A stretch of 64,000 nucleotides of DNA from Aminicella lysinilytica (GTDB taxonomy: Bacteria > Bacillota > Clostridia > Peptostreptococcales > Anaerovoracaceae): positions 1 to 64,000 of the forward strand of contig NZ_SNXO01000008.1 of NCBI RefSeq assembly GCF_004362975.1, in the 5' to 3' direction. The notes under the pieces are model-generated. The model was not told the DNA's origin and made no database searches. It saw nothing but the letters and a program-made list of their open reading frames with translations. Positions 18,326 through 25,901 of this stretch are shown here, in pieces. Numbering within the stretch: position 1 is the first letter of the stretch; every line of letters starts with the position of its first letter. The position numbers and the translations under genes were made by a program.

Positions 18326-19222
18326 ATGTCTATAATATATAGATGTTTCGCGACGAAAAAAATGAGAAAAATCATTTCATTGGTTATATGCTTTGCACTA
18401 TGTAACATAATGACAAGTATTGCATTTGCAAACTGTGGGGACAATTTAGCGCATGAAGATAACACTTTGGCTAACAAAATATGCGACTTATCAAATACAG
18501 AACTTAATGGCTTTAAGTTTGATAATGTACAGTCAGACTTATGTGAGTTGGATGTGGTTGGAATAAGTAGTAGTAACCTAATGCAAATAGACGTTAACAA
18601 TAATGCCTATAAGTATAAATACCAGATTGGTGATGATGGAGTTATAACATATGCAAATGTTGTAAACAACGGAGATGGTAGCATTGACTATTACTTTAAA
18701 GAGGGAGCCGTTGAGGATATTGTTACAATTGATGGTGATAATAATTTGTTTATAAATGGTAAAGAAGTACATTATAATTATGAAATGGGATCAAATCCTG
18801 ATGTTATATTCAAAGCAGCTGGAAATGTACATTATCATGACTCGACAAGCCCTAGTTATGGCCAGCCTTCGGATTATACACAGGGGCCTACTATAATAAA
18901 TTATAGTGATATTGAATTAGAGCAAAATATTGCAAAGTATACAAAGGCAGCGCTTTCTGCGGTTATAGTTTGGGCAGTTCCAGCATGTAAATTAATTGCC
19001 TCTGTACTGGCAGGGTACATAATAGAAAAAGCAACTACAGATGAAAAAAAGGCCAAGTCTTTGTCAGTAAAAACAGAAATTAATTATCATAAAAAGTCTA
19101 AAGCCGGTTGGCTAAACGGGGATTATTGCAGACAACTGAAAGCTAAATGGTACTATGAGAAAGGTTATAAAAAATATGCCACGAAAGGTACGGTGTATAA
19201 ATGCGGATATGTGATTAACTAA
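18326..19222 (+). CDS. Secreted protein of unknown function, AT-rich
   Basis: Not recognised. The 298-residue product has an N-terminal signal peptide (hydrophobic stretch about residues 16-34, likely cut after SIAFA), an Asp/Asn-rich middle, a hydrophobic segment at about 212-235 (AVIVWAVPACKLIASVLAG) and a basic, aromatic C-terminal 45 residues with two Cys. The hydrophobic plus basic tail could be a membrane-active or surface-anchoring part, but no family is evident. ATG 18326 follows GGAAGGAG; a GTG lies directly before it. Base composition is clearly more AT-rich than the pilus genes, and an IS110 remnant follows, which suggests transfer. Confidence 0.6.
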   Translation: MSIIYRCFATKKMRKIISLVICFALCNIMTSIAFANCGDNLAHEDNTLANKICDLSNTELNGFKFDNVQSDLCELDVVGISSSNLMQIDVNNNAYKYKYQIGDDGVITYANVVNNGDGSIDYYFKEGAVEDIVTIDGDNNLFINGKEVHYNYEMGSNPDVIFKAAGNVHYHDSTSPSYGQPSDYTQGPTIINYSDIELEQNIAKYTKAALSAVIVWAVPACKLIASVLAGYIIEKATTDEKKAKSLSVKTEINYHKKSKAGWLNGDYCRQLKAKWYYEKGYKKYATKGTVYKCGYVIN

Positions 19223-20300
19223 ATTGAATCTTAATTAACTAACGAAGCAGATTTGGATCATATTTAACGTTTTGCGTTTCCAAAGTGTATATCACACGGA
19301 TAAGCTTTTTAGCAACGTGTGACAATGCAACTCTGTGAGGTTTTCCTTCACTACGTTTCTTGTTATAGTATGCAGCAAACACGGGATTGAACCTGATCAG
19401 CGGAATGCAAACATTCATAAGTGTAAATCGCAAATGTGAGGAACCTCGCTTAACCATTTTCCCGGTATGTTCGGAGATCCCGGATTGATAATACACTGGT
19501 TCCATTCCTGCAAAAGAAAGCATCTGAGCAGGGGATTTGAACCGAGAAATATCACCGAACTCCGAAACAATAACGGCAGCTGATAACGGCCCCACACCAT
19601 AAATAGACAGAGTGGGTTTATCGAGGGCTGTAATCAAATCAATGATTTGAGATTCAAGTTCATCAACTTTGGCGGCGATTGTCTTATGCAAATCAAGCAG
19701 CACAGACAGTTCTGAATCCAAAATCTCGTTTGTTTCACCAACGGTATTCGTTGCAAGATCCTTGAGGTTAAAGAATTTTGCCAATGTGAAGCGATTACGC
19801 TAGATTTTGCGAGCAGTCACAGAGAATTTATTGCCAAAGAATGGCTTAAATTCAGGAAAAACGTGATCAAGTACATTGGTGATCTTGACAAGATAGAAGC
19901 TACGTTGACGAACCAAAGCATCACGCAAGCGAGTTAGTGACTTTAAAGAGTAAAGGACAGAAAGAAGTTTGGAGAAACCGTCAGCATCGTTTTTAACGAC
20001 AAGGTCGTTAGCAATCACTTCACCATCAGAATTGATGATGTAACAATCGTGCTTGTACTTGGAAATATCAATTCCTACATAGTACATAAAAACCTCCTTA
20101 GGTTATGGGTTATAACGAAGCACTGCATGTTTGCCACAGGATCTTCCGCTGTGTAGACTCGTAAATAAAAACATCAAAGTGTTAACTAACTCATTACCAG
20201 TAAAACGAAAAGACTGTGGTCTGTGTCTCCTTGTAATAGTCAAAGCTATAGAATTATAGATACAAATCCACAGTGCAAATATATTATATCGTCGGAATAT
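19223..20300 (-). mobile_element. Decayed IS110-family insertion sequence
   Basis: The element is recognised by its broken transposase (19239-20087, minus) plus about 200 bp of noncoding sequence upstream of it. IS110 elements have no terminal inverted repeats, so the ends cannot be fixed by eye and the limits given are approximate. In the IS110 group the noncoding end before the gene encodes the bridge RNA; 20088-20300 is in that position and may be its relic. Confidence 0.6.
19239..20087 (-). pseudogene. IS110-family transposase, internally deleted
   Basis: Two open pieces remain. The N-terminal piece (20087 down to 19800, 95 residues) starts MYYVGIDISKYKHDCYI, the DEDD/RuvC-like start, and ends at a stop after VTARKI. 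The C-terminal piece (19784 down to 19239, 181 residues) has the Transposase_20 region with GVGPLSAAVIVSEFGD, FAGMEP and SGISEHTGKMVKRGSS. Intact relatives are about 400 residues, so roughly 100-130 residues are missing, both inside the first piece (after SVLYSL, directly joined to KSLTRLRDALV) and at the junction. The catalytic acidic set is incomplete, so it should be inactive. Confidence 0.85.
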
Positions 20301-20384
20301 GTCCGACGCTACAAACAAAAAATGAGAAAGGAGAAGTATGACGATTATCAACTGATATTTGATAATTAGATTATACGAGAAAGT

Positions 20385-20552
20385 ATGAAGATAAATAAAC
20401 CAAAAAGAAAGTATGCCTGGGGATTACTTATTTTAGCAATCATGGGACTCATAGCTAGCGTTCAGATAAATAATGAGGATAATGTTACTGTATTTATTCG
20501 AATAATTTTTGCTGGAATGATAGGCATAGCTGTCTGCGATATCAAAGAGTAG
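20385..20552 (+). CDS. Small two-helix membrane protein (55 residues)
   Basis: An ATG-initiated 55-codon frame begins MKINKPKRKYAWGLLILAIM and has two hydrophobic segments (about residues 11-25 and 36-52) with a basic N-terminus and an acidic end. AGAAAG upstream is a weak ribosome site. It lies between the IS remnant and the CIRCE element and shows AT-rich composition like the secreted-protein gene. No family recognised; it may be a genuine small membrane protein or a chance frame. Confidence 0.4.
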   Translation: MKINKPKRKYAWGLLILAIMGLIASVQINNEDNVTVFIRIIFAGMIGIAVCDIKE

Positions 20553-20614
20553 ATTTGTGCAATACTTGAAAGTAAGTGAGTATCAAGTGGTAATTGTGCT
20601 GTCCTTTGAGATTT

Positions 20615-20641
20615 TTAGCACTCTTATAGCGAGAGTGCTAA
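20615..20641 (+). promoter_or_regulatory. CIRCE operator (HrcA binding site) of clpB
   Basis: Exact CIRCE consensus: TTAGCACTC, nine bases, GAGTGCTAA. The symmetry extends to perfect 16-bp arms at 20608-20648. HrcA, the heat-shock repressor, binds this element, so clpB should be derepressed on heat or protein-folding stress. It lies directly upstream of a -35 box. Confidence 0.95.
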
Positions 20642-20648
20642 AAATCTC

Positions 20649-20677
20649 TTTACTTTTTGTATTCACAGGTATATATT
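20649..20677 (+). promoter_or_regulatory. Probable clpB promoter
   Basis: TTTACT (20649-20654), 17-bp spacer and TATATT (20672-20677) give a start near 20684 and a leader of about 37 nt. The CIRCE palindrome abuts the -35 box, so a bound repressor would block polymerase. Confidence 0.5.
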
Positions 20678-20720
20678 ATTACTTAGAGATTGATAATATA
20701 ACCGAAGGGGAGTGAAAATA

Positions 20721-23312
20721 ATGAATATAGAAAGATATACACAGAATGCGCAGAATGCGGTCATGGACTGTCAGAACATAGCCATTTCAGAAGGGCATCA
20801 GGAACTGGACGGCGAGCACCTGCACCTGGCGTTACTTATGCAGAAGGACGGGCTTATACCTAAGCTCGTAAAGAATATGGGCGGAGATCCGTCACTTATG
20901 ATAGCAGATCTGGAGGCAGTAATGGAGAAACTTCCTAAGGTTTCCGGAAATGCTGCCAATGTTTATGCTACAAGAAGGCTGAATCAGCTGTTCCTTAACG
21001 CTGAGAAGGAAGCCGACAATTTCAAGGATGAATATGTCAGCGTCGAGCACATGTACCTGGCTCTTCTGAACGAGAAGGGTACGCCGTCGACTAAGATATT
21101 TGCTAAATACGGCATAACCAAGGAAAAATTCCTGGAGGCTTTGTCCAAGGTCAGAGGTAATCAGAGGGTCACAAGTCAGAACCCTGAGGAGAATTACGAC
21201 GCCCTGGAAAAGTACGGCCGCGACCTGGTAGATATGGCTCGTGAAGGCAAGCTTGACCCTGTCATAGGCAGAGATGCCGAGATAAGGCACACCATAGAGA
21301 TCCTGTCACGTAGAACAAAAAATAACCCGGTTCTCATAGGCGAGCCCGGCGTTGGCAAGACTGCCGTCGTTGAAGGCCTGGCCCAGAGGATACTAAAGGG
21401 TGATGTTCCGGAAGGACTTAAGGATAAGACCATCTTCGCACTGGATATGGGCAGTCTGATCGCAGGTGCCAAGTTCAGAGGCGAGTTCGAGGAAAGACTG
21501 AAAGCCGTAATCAATGAAGTGGAGAAATCCGAGGGCAGGATAATACTGTTCATCGATGAGATACACAACATAGTTGGAGCCGGAAAAACTGAGGGCTCTA
21601 TGGATGCAGGAAATATCCTGAAACCTAAATTGGCCAGAGGAGAACTCCATTGCATAGGAGCTACGACTTTGGACGAGTACAGAAAATACATAGAGAAAGA
21701 TGCAGCTCTGGAACGTAGATTCCAAAAGGTATTCGTAGACCAACCGACGGTGGAGGACACTATTTCCATACTCCGTGGCCTCAAGGAACGCTTTGAGATC
21801 CACCACGGCGTAAGGATAACCGATAACGCTCTGATTGCCTGCGCCAAACTGTCAGACAGATACATCTCAGACAGATTTTTGCCCGACAAGGCCATAGACC
21901 TTATGGATGAAGCGGCAGCCAGGATCAGAACAGAAATCGACAGCATGCCATCGGAACTGGATGAAATATCCAGAAAGATCATGCAGCTGGAAATAGAGAA
22001 GCAGGCCCTTTCCAAGGAGACAGACAAGGGCTCCAGGTCCAGACTGGAAACTCTGGAGAAGGAACTTGCCCAGCTGAAGGATGAGAATGCATCTATGCGC
22101 GCTCAGTGGGAAAGTGAGAAGGCCGCCATATCTCAGGTCAAGGACACCAAGCAGCAGATTGAAGATGTGAAGCAGCAGATGGAAGAGGCCGAGAGAAATT
22201 ACGACCTGGAAAAGCTGGCTGAGTTGAAATACGGGCAATTGCCTGATCTGGAGAAGAAACTGGAGGAAGAAAAGGCCAAGGCTGATACTGCCGAGGAAAA
22301 CCATATCCTTAAGGAGGAAGTCGGCGAGGAAGAAATAGCCGATGTAGTATCCACATGGACAGGAATACCTGTAGCCAAGCTGGTAGAAACTGAACGGGAG
22401 AAGCTTCTGAAACTGCCGGAGATCCTTCATAAGAGGGTCATCGGTCAGGATGAGGGCGTTCAATCGGTGGCAGAGGCCATACTCCGCGCCAGAGCCGGAC
22501 TGAAGGATGAAAACAGACCGATAGGTTCATTCATATTCCTGGGTCCTACAGGCGTAGGTAAGACAGAGTTGGCAAAGGCCCTGTCAGAGGCTCTCTTCGA
22601 CACAGAGAAAAACATGATAAGAATAGATATGTCCGAATACATGGAGAAGCACTCAGTCTCAAGACTGGTAGGCGCGCCTCCGGGATATGTGGGCTACGAT
22701 GAAGGCGGACAGCTGACCGAAGCCGTAAGACGCAGGCCTTACAGTGTCGTTTTGTTCGACGAGATCGAGAAGGCTCACCCGGACGTTTTCAACATACTGT
22801 TGCAGTTGCTGGACGACGGACGCCTGACGGACAATCAGGGCAGGACAGTAGACTTCAAGAACACTATTATAATCATGACTTCCAACATCGGAAGCGCGGA
22901 TCTGATAGACAATCTGAAGGACGACGGGACCATCGACTCGGCAACCAAGGAAAAGGTAGAGGGCCAGCTGAAGAATCACTTCAGACCTGAGTTCCTCAAC
23001 CGTATAGATGACATAGTTCTCTTCAGTCCGCTGACAGAGACTCAGATAGTGAAGATAATCGAGTTGTCAATGAAGGCGCTGGAATCGAGGCTGGCAGAGC
23101 GCGACATCAAGCTGGAACTTACCGATGGGGCTAAGAAGCAGATCGCAGACGAAGCCTATGACCCTAACTACGGAGCAAGGCCGGTCAAGAGATACCTTCA
23201 GAAGCACATAGAGACAGAGCTGGCTTCAATGATCATCCGCGGCGATGTAGTCGACGGTGCTACCGTTGAAATCAACTCGGGCGACAGAGGTCTGACATTT
23301 ACGACAAAATAG
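20721..23312 (+). CDS. clpB: ATP-dependent disaggregase ClpB
   Basis: A Hsp100 chaperone of 863 residues that, with DnaK, rescues aggregated proteins. Order: double Clp_N domain (about 1-145), first AAA+ module with GEPGVGKT near 205, long coiled-coil middle domain (about 410-520) that is diagnostic of ClpB over ClpA/ClpC, second AAA+ module with [14 protein letters not shown] near 608, and the D2-small domain. Length matches ClpB. ATG 20721 was chosen over GTG 20712, which lies within the AAGGGGAG ribosome-binding stretch. Single-gene unit under CIRCE control, closed by a terminator. Confidence 0.97.
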   Translation: MNIERYTQNAQNAVMDCQNIAISEGHQELDGEHLHLALLMQKDGLIPKLVKNMGGDPSLMIADLEAVMEKLPKVSGNAANVYATRRLNQLFLNAEKEADNFKDEYVSVEHMYLALLNEKGTPSTKIFAKYGITKEKFLEALSKVRGNQRVTSQNPEENYDALEKYGRDLVDMAREGKLDPVIGRDAEIRHTIEILSRRTKNNPVLIGEPGVGKTAVVEGLAQRILKGDVPEGLKDKTIFALDMGSLIAGAKFRGEFEERLKAVINEVEKSEGRIILFIDEIHNIVGAGKTEGSMDAGNILKPKLARGELHCIGATTLDEYRKYIEKDAALERRFQKVFVDQPTVEDTISILRGLKERFEIHHGVRITDNALIACAKLSDRYISDRFLPDKAIDLMDEAAARIRTEIDSMPSELDEISRKIMQLEIEKQALSKETDKGSRSRLETLEKELAQLKDENASMRAQWESEKAAISQVKDTKQQIEDVKQQMEEAERNYDLEKLAELKYGQLPDLEKKLEEEKAKADTAEENHILKEEVGEEEIADVVSTWTGIPVAKLVETEREKLLKLPEILHKRVIGQDEGVQSVAEAILRARAGLKDENRPIGSFIFLGPTGVGKTELAKALSEALFDTEKNMIRIDMSEYMEKHSVSRLVGAPPGYVGYDEGGQLTEAVRRRPYSVVLFDEIEKAHPDVFNILLQLLDDGRLTDNQGRTVDFKNTIIIMTSNIGSADLIDNLKDDGTIDSATKEKVEGQLKNHFRPEFLNRIDDIVLFSPLTETQIVKIIELSMKALESRLAERDIKLELTDGAKKQIADEAYDPNYGARPVKRYLQKHIETELASMIIRGDVVDGATVEINSGDRGLTFTTK

Positions 23313-23332
23313 GATAAATAAATGCATCAAAA

Positions 23333-23371
23333 AAGCGCATCAGTAACGAATTACTGGTGCGCTTGTTTTTT
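23333..23371. terminator. Intrinsic terminator between clpB and the GntR gene
   Basis: AAGCGCATCAGTAA pairs with TTACTGGTGCGCTT (one G-T pair) around a short loop and is followed by G and a run of six T. It ends clpB; preceding A residues make it partly useful for the convergent gene, whose stop codon starts at 23371. Confidence 0.85.
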
Positions 23372-24033
23372 CAGCGGAATTTTCTTTTCCTTGAGTTTTC
23401 CATATGTCTTTTCATAGCCAGGGCGCCACCATCTACATCCTTTGCGATGAAAGCGTCATAAATGGCTCGGTGTTCAGAAAGCACGTCTCTCAGATAATTA
23501 GGTGCGTAGTAATTGGAAGGGTTGCTGTGCCGCAGGTACAGCTGATAAGCATTCAGTTCCTGCTTAAGCATCCTGTTATGGGTGGCATCGTATATGATCT
23601 TATGGAATGCCAGGTTGATGTTGAGCATCTTAGGAATATCGTTCTTCATAGTGTAGAATTCCATGAACTCAAATGTCTCGTTGAGGGCTTCCATTTCCTC
23701 GTCAGTGATGCGCTTGATGGCCCATCTTACGGCGATGACCTCGGCTTCAGCCCGGAGTATGTACATGTCAGAAATATCCTGTTCTGAAAGACCAACCACA
23801 AAAGCTCCGCGGTTCGGAACGGTCTTTATCAGGCCGTTCATTTCCAGCTGGCGAAGTGCCTCGCGTACCGGTGTGCGACTTACGCTGTATTCATTGCATA
23901 TGCGCATTTCAGTCAGTTTATCTCCGTTTTCCAGTTTTCCTGTCAGGATATCTTCCTGTAGTTTGGAAAACAAATCACTGGAAAGGGGCTGATTAGTATC
24001 TTTAGCTTCCTCAAGATATTGATTGATCGACAT
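23371..24033 (-). CDS. GntR-family transcriptional regulator, FCD (FadR) subfamily
   Basis: A 220-residue repressor-type protein. The N-terminal winged helix-turn-helix (about 17-80) has CNEYSVSRTPVREALRQLEMNGLI, the GntR signature. The C-terminal all-helical FCD domain carries the likely metal ligands in NLAFHKIIYD, LSEHRAIYDAF and KRHMENS, so the effector is probably a carboxylic acid seen through a bound metal. ATG 24033 follows GGAGGTAAT; 18 codons of open frame upstream were discarded. It sits divergently from nth. Ligand and targets are unknown; a palindrome on its own start site suggests autoregulation. Confidence 0.88.
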   Translation of the reverse strand: MSINQYLEEAKDTNQPLSSDLFSKLQEDILTGKLENGDKLTEMRICNEYSVSRTPVREALRQLEMNGLIKTVPNRGAFVVGLSEQDISDMYILRAEAEVIAVRWAIKRITDEEMEALNETFEFMEFYTMKNDIPKMLNINLAFHKIIYDATHNRMLKQELNAYQLYLRHSNPSNYYAPNYLRDVLSEHRAIYDAFIAKDVDGGALAMKRHMENSRKRKFR

Positions 24034-24045
24034 GAGATTACCTCC

Positions 24046-24057
24046 GTTTATGTAAAC
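24046..24057. promoter_or_regulatory. Probable GntR operator
   Basis: GTTTA-TG-TAAAC is a 12-bp inverted repeat lying on the predicted transcription start (about 24052) of the gntR gene and just before its ribosome site. FCD regulators commonly bind short palindromes at their own promoters. Confidence 0.5.
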
Positions 24058-24058
24058 A

Positions 24059-24087
24059 ATTATACTTTCATTAAAGATACCTGTCAA
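24059..24087 (-). promoter_or_regulatory. Consensus sigma-A promoter of the GntR gene
   Basis: On the minus strand TTGACA (24087-24082), 17 bp and TATAAT (24064-24059) match the consensus at all twelve positions. Such a strong promoter fits a gene held down by its own repressor. Confidence 0.85.
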
Positions 24088-24100
24088 GGAAGTAGATAAC

Positions 24101-24129
24101 TTGATTTTTACCCCTTCGGAATATATAAT
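24101..24129 (+). promoter_or_regulatory. Sigma-A promoter of nth
   Basis: TTGATT (24101-24106), 17-bp spacer, TATAAT (24124-24129). Only six bases separate the -10 box from the nth ATG, so the transcript should begin at or next to the start codon. Confidence 0.75.
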
Positions 24130-24135
24130 GTACCC

Positions 24136-24759
24136 ATGGATAAAAAGATTGTAAAGAAGATATTAGATGCTTTGGATAATGAATATCCTGAAGCAAAATG
24201 TGCGCTGGATCATGTAGATGTGTTCCAGCTGATCGTAGCCGTAGCACTGTCTGCTCAGACGACTGATGTCAGCGTGAACAAAGTAACGCCTGCGTTGTTT
24301 GCGGCTTACCCGGATGCTGCTGCCCTGGCGGCGGCTGACACAGCGGATGTGGCTGAGTTGATCCGGACTATAGGCATGTATAGGACAAAGTCTAAGAATA
24401 TCGTGGCTATGGCGGCTCGCCTGCGCGATGATTTCGGCGGTCAGGTGCCTAATGATTATGACAGTCTGGTTTCGCTGCCGGGGGTAGGCAGGAAGACTGC
24501 CAATGTGGTGCTTTCTGTTGGTTTCGGTCAACAAAGGATAGCTGTAGATACTCATGTTTTCCGTGTTTCTAACCGTATCGGCCTGGTTCACGAGAAGGAT
24601 GTGCTGAAGACGGAGCTCGCTCTTATGGATTGTATTCCTGAGTCGCGCTGGTCACGGACTCACCATTCGCTGATTTTCCACGGCCGCAATTGCTGTACAG
24701 CTCGCAAACCTAAGTGTGAGGAATGCTGCATACAGGAGTTTTGCGAGAAGAACCTGTAG
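24136..24759 (+). CDS. nth: Endonuclease III (DNA glycosylase/AP lyase)
   Basis: A 207-residue base-excision repair enzyme that removes oxidised pyrimidines and nicks abasic sites. Helix-hairpin-helix LPGVGRKTANVV supplies catalytic Lys120, VDTHV gives Asp138, and the 4Fe-4S loop C187-x6-C194-x2-C197-x5-C203 is complete. All these residues fall on the same numbers as in the E. coli enzyme, which fixes the start at ATG 24136. No Shine-Dalgarno sequence precedes it and the promoter -10 is 6 nt away, so the mRNA is probably leaderless. Confidence 0.95.
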   Translation: MDKKIVKKILDALDNEYPEAKCALDHVDVFQLIVAVALSAQTTDVSVNKVTPALFAAYPDAAALAAADTADVAELIRTIGMYRTKSKNIVAMAARLRDDFGGQVPNDYDSLVSLPGVGRKTANVVLSVGFGQQRIAVDTHVFRVSNRIGLVHEKDVLKTELALMDCIPESRWSRTHHSLIFHGRNCCTARKPKCEECCIQEFCEKNL

Positions 24760-24768
24760 GTCTATACC
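24741..24768 (+). promoter_or_regulatory. Possible promoter for the structured RNA
   Basis: TTGCGA (24741-24746), 16 bp and TATACC (24763-24768) overlap the end of nth and predict a start near 24775, a few bases before the first strand of the closing helix. Each box matches the consensus at four of six positions, so support is modest. Confidence 0.35.
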
Positions 24769-24774
24769 TGACCT

Positions 24775-25210
24775 AGCTACTTGTCCTCGTGCGCGAACAG
24801 CCCATTACGATTCATAAAACCAAGAATAGAGTACCATGCAAACTTGTTGAAGCGTGGAAGCCTCTTCAAGGCTTTAAAGGATGATTACTTGATAAGACCA
24901 TACTAGTATGGTCTTATCATCGTATTCACCCTTTGCTTCAACTTCATACAGTGCATGGTACTTCGCTATTCTTGCTGTTTTACTTCATCGTGGTCTGTAT
25001 CTGCTCCTGCGGAATCGTAGCGGGTCAGGTTAGCCTACATACTTGAAAGAATCTTAGGTTTTGGCTTGGATGTTTGATCAATAACGATGTTGAAATGGCA
25101 TTTGCATGGCAGTAAAAGACTGTGAGGCCTGAACGATTCCGCAGTGACAGGTACAACCATAGTCGCGGACGAGTAACAAGAACAGACAAATGTGCGACGC
25201 TGTCTGAGTT
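24775..25210 (+). ncRNA. Candidate large structured noncoding RNA, unassigned
   Basis: This 630-bp gene-free gap has far more base pairing than chance. A closing helix joins 24781-24796 with 25163-25179 (14 bp, one mismatch, one small internal loop). Inside it, a rod pairs 24807-24853 with 24935-24991 (blocks of 5, 6, 9, 10 and 8 bp) and is capped by a 13-bp perfect palindromic hairpin (24891-24918) and a small AAGCC/GGCTT hairpin. A third helix pairs 25007-25029 with 25128-25144 (12 + 5 bp). CAGACA/TGTCTG forms a hairpin at 25182-25205 and a strong terminator follows. It does not resemble tmRNA, 6S, SRP or RNase P RNA. Strand is inferred from the candidate promoter and terminator. Confidence 0.55.
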
Positions 25211-25215
25211 GAAAT

Positions 25216-25277
25216 AAAAAATAGAATCCCGTAGAGTAAATCTTACTTGTATGATTTACGAAGGGATTCTATTTTTA
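25216..25277. terminator. Bidirectional intrinsic terminator
   Basis: AAAATAGAATCCC and GTAAATC pair with GATTTAC and GGGATTCTATTTT across the loop TTACTTGTAT, with T-runs on both strands. It can end the candidate RNA on the plus strand and the hom-SEC-C operon on the minus strand. The 112 bp from here to the SEC-C stop hold no recognised feature. Confidence 0.85.
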
Positions 25278-25389
25278 AAGGCTCCGAAGGAGACTTTAGA
25301 TATTTCAACGAGTTCGTCACACATTCTGTTCTTGACGAGTGAGACTATATGGTTCTCTGTTATGAGGACCAGTGAAGGCTTCACAGCTT

Positions 25390-25890
25390 TTACAAGTTCT
25401 TGCCGCAGCAGTTCTTATACTTCTTGCCACTTCCGCATGGGCATGGATCATTGCGGCCAGGTTTCTTAGGAGCGTGATAGACCTTAGACTTGTTATACTC
25501 CTTAACAATAGAAGCACGTTTTTCCTCATCCAGGACCTTCTCCCACTGAGGAAGCTCATAAAGATGAGCAGCATCAGCCTTATGCATGTTATAATACAAT
25601 TTCTCGAAGTCAACAGATAGATCAATCTCCGAATCCTCATCTATGGATTCTACATCGATATCCTTCTTCAGGCTGGATGTGATGCCATCCAAAAAACCCT
25701 CGAATATTACAGGACGGCAACTGAACTTCTCAGCAAGCTCGCTGACCTTACCCTTCAGATGTGTTCTGTGGTGAGCCAGGATATAAGTGTAAATAGCTAC
25801 TTCACCATCACTGTATTCCTTCCAGAAATCCTTGAAAGAATCATCAGTCTGATTATCCAGCAGGTTTTTCCAATCTTCATATAAACTCAT
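25390..25890 (-). CDS. SEC-C motif protein of unknown function
   Basis: A 166-residue protein whose last 25 residues are a SEC-C zinc-binding motif ([18 protein letters not shown]), as at the end of SecA, where it binds zinc and SecB or ribosomes. The preceding 140 residues are mostly helical and acidic, without a family I can name. AGGAGG before its ATG overlaps the hom stop, so the two are translationally linked. A link to protein export or ribosome association is inference. Confidence 0.75.
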   Translation of the reverse strand: MSLYEDWKNLLDNQTDDSFKDFWKEYSDGEVAIYTYILAHHRTHLKGKVSELAEKFSCRPVIFEGFLDGITSSLKKDIDVESIDEDSEIDLSVDFEKLYYNMHKADAAHLYELPQWEKVLDEEKRASIVKEYNKSKVYHAPKKPGRNDPCPCGSGKKYKNCCGKNL

Positions 25891-25901
25891 TTCATTTCCT
25901 C

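Noticed and set aside
20103-20351. 82-codon minus-strand frame upstream of the IS110 transposase
   Set aside because: It lies in the noncoding end of the element, has no similarity I recognise and crosses the position expected for the bridge RNA.
24891-24918. 28-bp perfect palindrome as a protein operator
   Set aside because: It lies at the tip of a much longer paired rod, so an RNA hairpin is the simpler reading. A DNA-binding role is not excluded.
24775-25210. The gap as tmRNA, 6S RNA or RNase P RNA
   Set aside because: No tRNA-Ala-like ends or tag frame are seen, the plan and length do not match 6S RNA, and the RNase P RNA is at 62.7 kb.
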